This document shows, piece after piece, positions 41,790 through 52,952 of a stretch of DNA of 64,000 nucleotides. The stretch is from Littorina saxatilis (taxonomy: Eukaryota > Mollusca > Gastropoda > Littorinimorpha > Littorinidae). The notes below the pieces were generated by a model, which saw only the letters and a program-made list of their open reading frames with translations, had not been told where the DNA came from and did no database searches. The stretch is from contig NC_090253.1 of NCBI RefSeq assembly GCF_037325665.1, forward strand, positions 39,200,404 through 39,264,403. Direction: 5' to 3'. Within the stretch, counting starts at the first letter, position 1. Each line of letters starts with the position of its first letter. The position numbers and the translations under genes are program-made.

Positions 41790-42891
41790 ACATGTAGTCA
41801 AGTTATGACTAAATGTTTTAACATCGAGGGGGGAATCGAGACGAGGGTCGTGGTGTATGTGCGTGTGTGTGTCTGTGTGTGTGTGTAGAGCGATTCAGAC
41901 TAAACTACTGGACCGATCTTTATGAAATTTGACATGAGAGTTCCTGGGTATGAAATCCCCGAACGTTTTTTTCATTTTTTTGATAAGGCCTAAAAAAAAA
42001 ATAGGTGTGGTTACGGTAACCCGACCGACCCTAGTTTTTTCGCGCGACCCTAGACTTTTTTTTGGCATTTGGGAAAAAAAAAAAAAAATCTTGGTTTTTT
42101 TTGCAAAATAACGTAAAAATATGGTTTTTTGGGAGAAAAAAAAAACAAAAAAAAACAACAATCCCGACCTACCTACCCTATTTTTTTTGGCTATGTTACC
42201 GTAACCACACCTATTTTTTTTTTTGGCCTAAATGTCTTTGATGATGTCATATCCGGCTTTTCCTGAAAGTTGAGGCGGCACTGTCACGCCCTCATTTTTC
42301 AACCAAATTGGTTGAAATTTTGGTCAAGTAATCTTCGACGAAGCCCCGACTTCGGTATTGCATTTCAGCTTGGTGGCTTAAAAATTAATTAATGACTTTG
42401 GTCATTAAAAATCTGAAAATTGTAAAAAAAAAAAAAAATTTATAAAACGATCCAAATTTACGTTCATCTTATTCTCCATCATATTCTGATTCCAAAAACA
42501 TATAAATATGTTATATTTGGATTAAAAACAAGCTCTGAAAATTAAATATATAAAAATTATTATCAAAATTAAATTTTCGAAATCAATTTGAAAACACTTT
42601 CATCTTATTCCTTGTCGGTTCCTGATTCCAAAAACATATAGATATGATATGTTTGGATTAAAAACACGCTCAGAAAGTTAAAACAAAGAGAGGTACAGAA
42701 AAGCGTGCTATCCTTCTTAGCGCAACTACTACCCCGCTCTTCTTGTCAATTTCACTGCCTTTGCCATGAGCGGTGGACTGACGATGCTACGAGTATACGG
42801 TCTTGCTGAAAAATGGCATTGCGTTCAGTTTCATTCTGTGAGTTCGACAGCTACTTGACTAAATGTTGTATTTTCGCCTTACGCGACTTGT
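41790..42891 (-). mobile_element. Hairpin-ended element family 1, full length, with a nested PIF-like MITE
   Basis: The hairpin GTAGTCAAGTTATGACTAAA lies near 41790, preceded by a T-run, and the end CGCCTTACGCGACTTGT lies at 42891. Apart from the insertion it closely matches the copy at 10699. It lies in unc119 intron 1. Confidence 0.85.
41987..42228. mobile_element. PIF/Harbinger-like MITE inside a family 1 element
   Basis: The ends GGCCTAAAAAAAAAATAGG and its complement are inverted, with GTGTGGTTACGGTAAC inside. Host copies read GATAAATG at the empty site; here GATAA and TAAATG flank, so TAA was duplicated. This is the same family as 6901-8688. Confidence 0.8.
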
Positions 42892-43883
42892 TTCAATAAT
42901 CTTATGGTTAGATTTCGCTAAAAAGTTATGTCAGAGGATGAATGAACCATGGGGAAAAAAGTTATAGAAAAAAAATATATGTAAAAAAAGATTTTATTTT
43001 TGGGTAGCGTGACTCACGCTTCCAATATTTTGTTTTCTGTTTGCTGAGAACATGTGCTTTGCCTAAAAATACTGACCAATCAAATTCATGTCACTATGCT
43101 TATAGCCACGCCCAAACAAGTGCAGCAACAGTTTGACACTGGAGCGCTGTCCACGCTTTTTTTTAAACGCACGAAATCAATCAATCAATCAATATGAAGC
43201 TTATATAGCGCGTATTCCGTGGGTACAGTTCTAAGCGCTTGTCGGGATTTGAGAGGAGTTTTGCGCTTGGCATTTTCCAAATAAGGATATCCTACTACAT
43301 GTATGAGTACTACGCTGGAATACTACAATGAATTTTCAAACGGCTACACTGGCTTCGTCTTTCCTGATCGAAAGGAGGTGTATTGTTGATAATTGTAGAT
43401 AATAGACTCTGCATTTTAATGGTCAAATGGCGATTTTGGTATAAAAATGTAGACAGGGACCTTTAATGTACATATTTTAAATTATAAATGATGTAAAAAA
43501 AGAAAACACACAAAAACAGTAAGGCTAAGCTGATGAATAGGAAACAGTGACTGTCATAATTTATTCTAAAAATGTGATAGTGTCTATCAGATCAACAATA
43601 GAGGTGCCATAGCCTAACCAGCCCTCCCCCTCCCCCTCTCTTCTTGCAAGATTGTATCTATATATATATATATACAGTATAATATATATAGATGGGGAAC
43701 ACTTCTGCTTTGTATGACCAATGCTACTGCTTTTTATGAAGAACAGTCCAAGAGTTTTTGAGCAAGAATGTTTTTGGTTCCAGAATGTTTTTCGTCTGTC
43801 AATACTGATCTAACCCTCTGCCATTCGTCGTTGCTTATTTATTGGCGAGTTTGTACTCAGTTTCTTCTGTTTGTTTATTGCAG
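42892..43883. other. unc119 intron 1, distal part
   Basis: A family 3 SINE tail fragment (43179-43241, AATCAATCAATCAATATGAAG then CGCGTATTCCGTGGG) is present. The branch and pyrimidine tract lead into the exon 2 acceptor (TTTATTGCAG). Confidence 0.6.
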
Positions 43884-43997
43884 AATATTTATGTCCGCCG
43901 GAAGCCAATGTTTACGGTATTGACTTCACACGCTTCAGGCTCCGTGACATGGAAACCCAGACAGTGTTGTTTGAAGTTGCCAAGCCTCCACCTACAG
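43884..43997 (+). CDS. unc119: unc119 exon 2
   Basis: 38 codons: [20 protein letters not shown] then [18 protein letters not shown]. This is the first beta-strand block of the lipid-binding sandwich; the human counterpart reads IDFTRFKIRDL and FEIAKPP. Acceptor TTTATTGCAG, donor GTAGGG. Phase 1 in and out. Confidence 0.95.
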
Positions 43998-44550
43998 GTA
44001 GGGTTTTTTAGTAAACAATTTGAGCATGCACGTGTGTTTGGAGTGTGTGTGAAGAATAAATTGATTTCAGCTAGGTGGTGCAGCCCTCACATAGTCACAT
44101 GCAAATGGTTCAACTCAGTCCTTTGCTAAGTGCACTTTGAGGTTGGACTTCGAGGGTTAATACATGTTGACGATTTTGTAAAATAACTTTGTCGGGATTG
44201 TTAGCGGTCTGAAAGAGTAAGACTAAGAGCCCCATTTACCTTGGACAAGCTTTTCACAACATCCTGAGCATGTCTATTAAGTGTACTGTAATTGTTGACA
44301 CCCTCAGATTCAAATAAATGTGACTTTTCGTGCAACAGTGGTCCCTGTTGTAGTACTCTTCTGATCAGAGAACACCTCAGGATAATGTGTGCTTTTGGCT
44401 GGTCCGCGAGTCATTTGCTCCAAATGTATGTGAAAGAATACAGCTTTTTTCAAAAATGGGATAAATGACGATGTAAGGTTGTTATTTATTGACTGATGAA
44501 CTGTTGCAACTGCAAGCAGTCTCTGCGAGATGAATGGTGTGTAGGGTTAC

Positions 44551-46240
44551 ATCAATATGATTAGCATCATAGCAGAAAGAGATTCCTAACCTGATGTACT
44601 GCCTTGTCATATGACAGGTACATAGCTCTCTGTATTTAAAACATTGTGCATAAGTATGATAAGTAAGACGTTATCCACTTTTATTACCAATTCAGTGCCC
44701 CATATGGCTTTTTGACCAATCAGGACGGATTCTAGGTGACCTGTTAAATGTTATAACGTTCAGGCAGGGACCCTTTTTGTATATCAAGCTAAACATTGAA
44801 AAAACAAAGTAAAAATGTAAATCAACATTATCAGCGTGATTTATTCTACAGAATGACACTTCAAATGCTGTCAGATAATACTCCCTTTATCTAAAAAACC
44901 CACCGATAAGCAAGTTTTGTCGGTGGGTGCTTTACGGAACAGCAAGGTACCGCCCATCTTCTGAGTGTGAAATGCCGACCCGCTCACTTGAAATCAAAAT
45001 TACCTAAGTTCGGAAAATCAAGTGAAATTGCGTCAGTCCCGTTACGTCAAATGTATCTTTACGTCATTTCCCATCCGTCTTGAGTCGGTTCTAAATATGT
45101 CGCTCTCTATTCAACAAGAAAAAGCGAAGCAACCGAAACGCATGTTGAACATGGTTTATCTTGTGAGATTGTTGTGTGTCAAACGCATTTGATCTGTGAA
45201 TATTCATCACGTCAGGAGTATTACTCTGATTGGCTGACCCAGGTCACGAGAATTCTTTGACTGACAGGCATAATCAGGTAGGAGCGCTCAAGTTCCAATG
45301 CGGCTGTTCTGTCTAATTCGCGGGGTCGCTTCGAAATTTCTTTTGGTCGATTTAAACGGTAATAAAACCGTTATTTCTAATATGCGGACTGTTAGCAAAT
45401 GACAACAGTCATGTCTCACAAACGATATCAGCATTCGGGCGGGGATATAGCTCAGTTGGTAGCGCGCTGGATTTGTATTCAGTTGGCCGCTGTCAGCGCG
45501 AGTTCGATCCCAGGTTCGGCGGAAATTTATTTCACAGAGTCAACTTTGTGTGCAGACTCTCTTCGGTGTCCGAACCACCCCCCGTGTATACTACATTGGG
45601 TGTGCACGTTAAAGATCCCACGATTGACAAAAGGGTCTTTCCTGGCAAAATTGCTTAGGCACAATTAATAATTGTCTACCATACCCGTGTGACTTGGAAT
45701 AAGGCCGTGAAAGGTAAATATGCGCCGACATGGCTGCAATCTACTGGCCGTATAAAATTTCATCTCACACGGCATCTCTGCACAGCGCCTAGAACTGTAC
45801 CCACGGAATATGCGCGATATAAGCCTCATTGATTGATTGATTGATTAAAAGGCTCATGCTTGATATCTTTTTTCTCGACATGCCTTGTTATCATTTGCTA
45901 ACAGTCGGCATATTAGAAATAACTCATAGTAAAACACCCTGCGTTTCATTAGGTTTTTATTGATGGGTTTACTGTAAGTTCTGATGCCGGAGCAGAACAC
46001 ACTCTGTAATGTTAGATATTCATTGATTAATGTACCACAGTGGTGCCTGCAATGTTGGGCCCTTCTGATGAGAGAACACCTTACATGAAAGGACACCTTC
46101 TCTTGTCCCTCTGTTTGTCATCATGACCAAGGGTCCCGGACTGACCGCTATATCATTTAGCCGGTCACCTAGAATCAGTCCTGATTGGTCAAATAGCCAT
46201 ATGGTGTACTGAAATGGTAATAAAATCAGCATCACACAGT
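44551..46240. repeat. Inverted-repeat pair flanking a SINE in unc119 intron 2
   Basis: About 44650-44770 and 46130-46225 are inverted copies (AGGTGACC, CTGATTGGTCAAA, AGCCATATGG, AATTGGTAATAAAA and neighbours). Between them lie a family 3 SINE and a stem CCCACCGA..TCGGTGGG at about 44900-44928. This probably marks the ends of a worn foldback element. Confidence 0.55.
45437..45846 (+). mobile_element. Family 3 SINE, full length
   Basis: The tRNA-like head GGCGGGGATATAGCTCAGTTG with an A box and GAGTTCGATCCC as B box, a body of about 300 bases, and the tail (ATTG)n at 45829-45846. Confidence 0.9.
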
Positions 46241-46950
46241 GATTCACAACATGTAGCAGTTACTGATCTGATTTGCTGCTCTTACGACTGGTACCGCCTT
46301 AGTCGTGAAACAAGGTGTAGACAGACCTGGGAACCCATACGATTTCGCCGTATTTTGTATGCCTGATTGTCTGAAATACAATCAGTACGGTCAGTGGAGA
46401 AAAAGTAGGATGAGAAAAATTCCTAGGCTACTTTTCTTCACAAGCACATCCCAGTGTCATTGCTGTACATTTACTGGGGCACTGTTTATTTTAATGCTTA
46501 TAATCAACTTTCTAACTCGACATTTGATCAATAATTACAGCTTTTGTCATTTAAAGAAGCATTTGTTTTCAATGTATTGGTGAAATTAATTAACGGCGCA
46601 ACAGACGCGTATGAAGCTTGTTTGAGTCATCAATGTTGAAATGTGTGGAATACACTCATTTTTCTGACAATACGCTAAGTTTGTTTGAGAATACTCAGTA
46701 GTAAAAAACAGGGGTTCCAAGGTCTGCATAGATTTAACACAACTGTGAGTGTGATACAATTAAGATGAAGCGCAGCAGTAAAACACCCTCTGTACTACTG
46801 TATCAGGTAATTATTGATTAGCCTGCTACTCTTATGAACCTCTAGTTCTGAGAAGATTTAGCAGCGTCCATATCATTAGCTTCACATGGTGAAAGTAATT
46901 CCTTATCTGATTTGCTGCCCTGTCATAATATGACAGGTAGCACTGATTAT
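45847..46950. other. unc119 intron 2, mixed worn repeats
   Basis: GGCTCATGCTTGATAT to CAGTCGGCATATTAGAAAT (45852-45920) recurs at 18375-18455 in a receptor intron. A further worn motif at 46868-46925 is shared with 44551-44615 and with the sequence before exon 3. Confidence 0.5.
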
Positions 46951-47029
46951 ATGAAACAGGGTGCAGCTTGAGCAAAAGTGTGATAATGTAATCAAGACGC
47001 GATGCAGCAGAGAAAACACTGCAATACAG

Positions 47030-47378
47030 AACATTGTCATTGACGCTGATGGGGTCTATGTCGACCAAAAGAGTGGGATTCCCTGTAGGTGGAGTTCCTG
47101 GAAGGGGATTCCCTGTATACAGGGAATACCACAGGATTTAGTTCCTGTAGCGTGTCACTGATATCGCTGAAAGTCACGTGATGCTTGGCGACATCGGTAG
47201 AATTTGATGTTTTTCAATCTTTTTTTTATATTTCTTAGAAATTCGAGTATGGTTTGCAAGTTTTATTGAAAAACTCCACCCTTTCCCTGTATACAGGGAA
47301 TCCCCCTCCAGGAACTCCACCTGCAGGGAATCCCACTCTTTTGGTCGACATAGACCCCATCAGCGTCATTGACCTTAT
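47030..47378. repeat. Foldback with inner TTCCCTGTATACAGGGAA palindromes
   Basis: About 97-base arms (47038-47134 and about 47280-47376) are inverted. Each arm ends in the perfect 18-bp palindrome TTCCCTGTATACAGGGAA or close to it. A direct duplication of about 90 bases follows (47390-47480 and 47557-47650). Confidence 0.75.
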
Positions 47379-47967
47379 GTCTTTTGAGGCTGCCAACAAT
47401 CTGAGAGAAAAAATCACGCATTACAGGAGGGGGAGCCTCACAAAGGAGGGACATTTACAGCCATAAAAATCTTCAAAACAAAAAAAAATGACCAAAAAAA
47501 CAGGGTCTGAAAAAGAGAAAACACTCTGCAATACAAAACATTGTCATTGACCTTTTGAGGCTGCCAACAATCTGAGAGAACAAAATCAGGCATTACAGGA
47601 GAGGTAGCCTCACAAAGGAGGAACATTTACAGCCATGAAAATCTTCAAAACAAAACATAATGACAAAATAACAGGGTTTGTAAAAGAGGGGATGGGGCAG
47701 GCCTGCCCAATAGTGTGATGTGGAGCAGTAGTTAGTAAGCCATTCGCTGTAAAGTTAGGTATTAAATAGATTATAGCCACAGTCCACCCTGTGTAGACAA
47801 TTCAACTCACCATCTCAGATCTGGCCTGGCTTTTAGTTTTACATAGGATAAGGCCATCCATCCACTTGGACAATGATGCCTGCATGCTTCCTGTGCAGAG
47901 AGATAAAAATTTAAAAAAATGATTTCACAGATTTCCACTAGTGATCTGGAAGCATTTTTTTTTATCA

Positions 47968-48174
47968 CAGCCCTGAAAGTAAAACAAAATGGTGCACTAG
48001 CCTTTGGCTAGTGATTCTGAAAATTAACTAGCCAGAGGGAAAACTTTACTAGCCACACCAACATTTTGTTTCAGCAACTTAACTCGCATTTGGCGAGTAG
48101 ATGAACATTTATACTCCCCAGTTACATGTTTCTACTCACCATGGCAAGTAAAATATTCGCCACTTTCAGGCCTG
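47968..48174. mobile_element. hAT-like MITE, TACTCGCC family, copy 2
   Basis: The ends are CAGCCCTGAAAGT and ACTTTCAGGCCTG. A perfect 5-bp duplication TATCA flanks it (47963-47967 and 48175-48179). It is in unc119 intron 2. Confidence 0.8.
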
Positions 48175-48491
48175 TATCAGAAAGGAACCTACCTAATTTA
48201 TGTATTTTTGGTTAGTTTAGCTTTTCATGTACACCGTATTAGCTAGGTTTTATTAGGTTATTGATTTTGTGTATATATGTCCGAGTGGGTGAATGGTTTT
48301 CGTCTATGGTTAAGCCTAGACCGATCTGAGATGATGACCTGAGCTGTTTTTACAGGAAAGACTGTGCCTTTATTATACGATCGTTAGGAACCTCCAAGTT
48401 CAAGGGAATAATAGTGTGAGAGAGCATAGGTCAATATTGTCAGCATCAAGATACGAAAGTAATTTCTAATCTGATTTCCTTCCCTCAGCAG

Positions 48492-48600
48492 ATGGAGAGG
48501 AGCAAGAGCATGAGATGGACGACTCAGATCCCAATGCCGGCCGTTTTGTGCGCTACCAGTTCACGTCTCAGTTCCTCAAGCTGAAGACAGTTGGCGCCAC
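48492..48600 (+). CDS. unc119: unc119 exon 3
   Basis: It reads [20 protein letters not shown] and then [17 protein letters not shown]. The acidic loop before [12 protein letters not shown] is typical of UNC119, and the latter is one of the best conserved stretches. The acceptor is CAGCAG, a tandem NAGNAG site; use of the first AG at 48487-48488 would add one alanine before the aspartate. Phase 1 in, 2 out. Confidence 0.95.
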
Positions 48601-48729
48601 GTGAGTTCATCCATGCTTCAAGTTGTGTGCTGTGATGCGATACTAGTTCTTGCTGAGGCTTTCACTCATACTCATGGAGCATAACGATTTGAGAGGGAAA
48701 GTGGTGGTGTGTGGGTTTGTGTGCGTGAG

Positions 48730-48733
<4 letters not shown>

Positions 48734-48824
<91 letters not shown>
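48734..48824 (+). repeat. (GT)n microsatellite in unc119 intron 3
   Basis: About 91 bases of pure GT within a 330-base intron. Confidence 0.95.
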
Positions 48825-48825
<1 letters not shown>

Positions 48826-48930
48826 CTATGTGAAAGAAAAGAGAACTACTTAAATGTCTTATTTTTGGAAGCTTTAACACTGGAAATAAACATTGGTTAA
48901 ATGTAATGGTCTGTATGGGTTTTTTTTCAG

Positions 48931-49103
48931 GGTTGAGTTCGTAGTTGGAGAAAAAGAAGTAAGCAAGTTCCGCATGATTGAGAAGCACTACTTTGGTGAA
49001 CGTCTGCTAAAGTGCTTCGACTTTGAGTTTGGCTTCTGCATTCCTCACAGCCGTAACACTGTGGAGCATATATACGAGTTTCCTGAATTATCGCCAGATG
49101 AAG
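48931..49103 (+). CDS. unc119: unc119 exon 4
   Basis: 58 codons: [40 protein letters not shown] and [18 protein letters not shown]. It builds most of the lipid pocket wall; FDFxFGFCIPxSRNTxEHIYEFP is the family signature. Acceptor TTTTTTTTCAG, donor GTACGT. Phase 2 in, 1 out. Twenty bases at its start recur at 53343-53362. Confidence 0.95.
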
Positions 49104-51089
49104 GTACGTTTGATTGTCTAAGAAAAAATGTCAATGCTTCCAATTCCCAACCTACCCTATTTTTGTCCTCCCGACCCTAGATCTTTTTTTGACCCTTCAT
49201 TGAAAATGGAAATGAAAAAATTAGCTTTCACGCCCAATAAAAAGCCACATGCGCCTGTGTAAATAAAAAGCAAACTTTAGTTTTAAAAAATCAAACAAAA
49301 TTAATATCTGGCCTGCCTTATTGTCAGAAACAAACATTAGGGGAGGGGGGGTGTTATTAAAGGCAGAGTACTTGTGTAAACAATTCAGCTCACCATCTCG
49401 GAATTGCCCAGGTTATACATCAATCAATCAATCAATCAATATGAGGCTTATATCGCGCGTATTCCGTGGGTACAGTTCTAAACGCAGGTTGTTGTTTTTT
49501 TAAAAGCATATTGTTCACATATTCAAGGCGCAGGGATTTATTTATGCCGTGTGAGTAGGAATTTTTTTACACAATACAGGCAAATCCGGATAAGACGAAA
49601 TTGAAGGGACCGAATTGTTATTGTGTCCTATCCGAAATTTCAACTTGGTCATAGTACAGTGGAACCCCTCTCTAGCGACCTTGAAAATGTTGACAAAAAT
49701 CGGTCCTTATGGAGGGGGGTCCTTACAGAGGGAGGGGGCGGGGCCACAAAGAAAGTCACCTCAGATTTTCTTAAAAAAAGAAAACAGAGAAGTTTGAGTT
49801 GCTGACGACCGTTTCCTCAAGCAAACTGCTTCGATTTCATGTTTGACATTGTCGATGGTGTCCACCAGTTCTGGTGCATGTTTCAATGCAAAAAGAGTTA
49901 GTTTCTGAGCAAGCATTTCTTTACAGCAGTCCCTGCAATGATGAAGGCCTTCCGAGAAAGAGAGTGAAAAATCGACCACCGTTCTCAGCATCGCGTATCT
50001 GTGTGTAACCTCTTTCATTGACAAGATACTCTTGTTTCCCTGCAGCCTTGACCAGTGAGTCGGTTACCTAATCTGTGAACCCTTCAGTTGTGTTGCTTTG
50101 TCAAAAGTTAGACACAGTCAACTAGTTTTGCTCTGAGTGAACAGTGCAGCTGGCCTCAATTAGCCGGTGACACCTCTCTGGCCGCCACAGCACCAAACAG
50201 TACATGGCTGGGGGGAGAGAGAGAGAGAGAGAGAGAGGGGGGGTAGCTGGCTAAACTCAGTGGGGTGTCCGGTGTCACTGAAGTCAGCAGGAAGAGCATT
50301 GGAGAGAAATAGAGAGGTGTACTCTTCCAAACAATTTCCAAGGATCAGTTGTCAGGGCTTAGGGTAGTCAGTGAGGGAGAGTGAGAGCGGCCGGTTTGTG
50401 TACAGTCCGACTGAAGAGTGAAAAGTCACTGCCACAAGATCGGCATGCAGTCAATTGAGCCAGACAAGAAGAATGATTATGACATGCGGCTCCGCCGCTC
50501 TATCTGCTGTTTTTTTTTTTTTAATTCAAACTGGTTTTCAACGCTTATTCTCACAAAGCATCTGCACACCTGCCTCTGCCTCAGTGCTGTGTTTGTGTGG
50601 CTGCTTTCGTATGATGTCAGTGCATGGTGAGTGCGTTCACTGCCTTGTCACCACTTCCCCACCTTTTTCAGAATGTTTTCTTGGAGTTGGATAATTCTCC
50701 TTACTCCTCGCCCCCTCCTTACTCCTCGCCCCCTCCTAACTTCAGTTCATACTTTATTGCGTGCCGACTGACCAGTCGGTGTGGCGTCCGTGTTGAGAAG
50801 AAGGGAATAAGGTTACACAATGCGCTAGTGTGAGACGCCAAGTTTCGTGTTTCGAGTTGCTGTAGTAAATATAGAGTAAACTTTGTCTTTGGGACTGACT
50901 GTTGTGTGCTATTCGACTTACGTGAGAGAAATCCCATTTCGAGCTCAGGGTACTTTGTACACATAGATAAAGAGGGATAATTCCGGACCAGAATTTCTTT
51001 GTGTGCTAAGCGAATTTTTGACTTAACCGTTTGTGAGTTAGCTGGATTTGCCTGTACATCACGCATTCACATCGACCAGCAGATTGCAG
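49104..51089. other. unc119 intron 4, first part
   Basis: It holds a fragment of the PIF-like body (49151-49190), a family 3 SINE tail (49418-49485), one end of a pogo-like element (TACAGTGGAACCCCTCTC near 49655), a short GA run (50215-50235), and otherwise unassigned sequence. Confidence 0.5.
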
Positions 51090-51410
51090 CCATTTCGGCG
51101 CATATCCTACTTTTCACGGCCTATTATTCCAAGTCACACGGGTATTTTGGTGGACATTTTTTATCTATGCCTATACAATTTTGCCAGGAAAGACCCTTTT
51201 GTCAATCGTGGGATCTTTAATGTGCACACCCCAATGTAGTGTACACGAAGGGACCTCGGTTTTTCGTCTCATCCGAAAGACTAGCACTTGAACCCACCAC
51301 CTAGGTTAGGAAAGGGGGGAGAAAATTGCTAACGCCCTGACCCAGGGTCGAACTCGCAACCTCTCGCTTCCGAGCGCAAGTGCGTTACCACTCGGCCACC
51401 CAGTCCACAT
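51090..51410 (-). mobile_element. Family 3 SINE relative with a different tRNA head
   Basis: The body in reverse (TTTCGGCGCATAT, AATTTTGCCAGGAAAGACCC, AATCGTGGGATCTTTAA) matches family 3, but the head ending at about 51408 is a different tRNA-like sequence (GGGTGGCCGAGTGGTAACGC in reverse). The tail is missing. Confidence 0.75.
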
Positions 51411-51536
51411 GTGATAAGACCATCCCTCCTCTTGGACACATACCAAAAATCAACGGCCTATATGCTTTCTGTGCAGAGTGGAGATTTTTTTTTTATAATG
51501 AATGATTTTTTTTGGTCATGAATGATTTTTTTGTTA

Positions 51537-51621
51537 GGCCAAAAAAAAAAAGTTGTATGTTTCTGGTCACCCGACCCTACCTAGTTTTTTCCTGCCGACC
51601 CTAGACTTTTTTTTTATTGCG

Positions 51622-51653
<32 letters not shown>

Positions 51654-51907
51654 GCATCAAAACGAAAGTAACAGACGGCAGACGACACAAGGGGGATAAC
51701 CCCGCATCCCTTTTGTCTCATTTGTTTTGTAATGTGTTGTCTTTCTCTTTGTATAGTAAGTCCAGTCTCTTTGTGTCACTGTATAGTTATTTTCTACCCT
51801 GACCACACACACACAAAAAAATTTTAAAAAAAAATCCCTACCTACCTACCCTATTTTTTGTAGCCATGTTACCAGAAACATACAACTTTTTTATTTTTGT
51901 TGTTGTC
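51537..51907. mobile_element. PIF/Harbinger-like MITE, third subfamily
   Basis: The left end GGCCAAAAAAAAAAAGTTG and the worn right end are inverted; GTATGTTTCTGGT / ACCAGAAACATAC lie inside. TTA flanks both sides (51534-51536 and 51908-51910). CCGACCCTA motifs are shared with the other subfamilies. Confidence 0.6.
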
Positions 51908-52040
51908 TTATGATGATTTTTTCTTACCGAACACTAGTGTCAATTTGCTAAATTAATTCACCAAGAGCTGCACAGGAAGCAGTCGGGATGTTGAGTTTAG
52001 GTATGTGTCCAAGTGGAGGGGGGGTCTCATCCCATGTAAC

Positions 52041-52348
52041 ACCGGCACGGTTGGCCTAGTAGTAAGGCGTCCGCCCCGTGATCGGGAGGTCGTGGGTTCG
52101 AACCCCGGCCGGGTCATACCTAAGACTTTAAAATTGGCAATCTAGTGGCTGCTCCGCCTGGCGTCTGGCATTATGGGGTTAGTGCTAGGACTGGTTGGTC
52201 CGGTGTCAGAATAATGTGACTGGGTGAGACATGAAGCCTGTGCTGCGACTTCTGTCTTGTGTGTGGCGCACATTATATGTCAAAGCAGCACCACCCTGAT
52301 ATAGCCCTTCGTGGTCGGCTGGGCGTTAAGCAAACAAACAAACAAACA
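52041..52348 (+). mobile_element. Family 1 SINE in unc119 intron 4
   Basis: Full head, body and CAAA tail. TCCCATGTAAC and TCCCATGTACC flank it as target duplication. Confidence 0.9.
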
Positions 52349-52839
52349 ATCCCATGTACCAAATAGTCTGGGCAGATCTGAAAAAGTGAGCAGGACTCTT
52401 TTCACGGGAAGGACTTTTTCTTTAACTTTAAGCATGATTTTATTGTTATTTTCTTCAACAGTGGCCACTTTGCTAAGCATAATATTTTGTAGAAAGATGT
52501 GGTGTCAGTATGGCTCATGTTTCATGATTGTATTTACCTCTACAACATTACACCTTATAATATTAATGGCACCGAGTTCAAAATATTTCGCCTTCGTTTC
52601 TTCCAGTTATATTTCCCGTTGACTGATTTTTTTTGGTGTTGTTCTTATTTACGGTGTTAAATAGATCTTGTCATGAGCCTCACTTGGTTAAAGCTGCCCT
52701 TGATTGAGCCCGAAGTCCATTTCGCAAAGTCTTTTTACCCAAAATTCTGTCCCAGAGCTTTGTGCAGCCAGCTTTGTGAAGTAGACTGTGCAGTGGACTC
52801 CCATCTAATTAATTTATGATTCTCTCCTCTTGTCTGCAG
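52349..52839. other. unc119 intron 4, last part
   Basis: No element seen. It ends in the exon 5 acceptor TTGTCTGCAG. Confidence 0.5.
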
Positions 52840-52952
52840 TGCAAGAGATGGTGGACCGACCGTACGACACAAAGTCGGACAGTTTCTACTTTGTGGAGGA
52901 CAAGCTCATCATGCACAACAAGGCAGACTATGCTTACAACGGAGGATCCTGA
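52840..52952 (+). CDS. unc119: unc119 exon 5 with stop
   Basis: It reads [20 protein letters not shown] then [17 protein letters not shown] and TGA at 52950-52952. The last strand [13 protein letters not shown] is nearly invariant in the family. Phase 1 in. Confidence 0.95.

Larger units (their letters stand above)
34131..52952 (+). other. unc119: Gene span: unc119, complete coding sequence in five exons (222 residues)
   Basis: The exons 34131-34290, 43884-43997, 48492-48600, 48931-49103 and 52840-52952 join with GT-AG borders into 669 nt, 222 residues and a stop. Human UNC119 has 240 residues and the C. elegans protein about 219. The family folds as an Ig-like beta-sandwich that binds N-myristoyl groups. 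It carries lipidated cargo such as G-alpha and Src kinases, and ARL2 or ARL3 with GTP releases the cargo, mostly into cilia and nerve endings. Hallmarks seen: [54 protein letters not shown] and [13 protein letters not shown]. Introns are 9593, about 4494, 330 and 3736 bases and hold many mobile elements. Confidence 0.95.
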
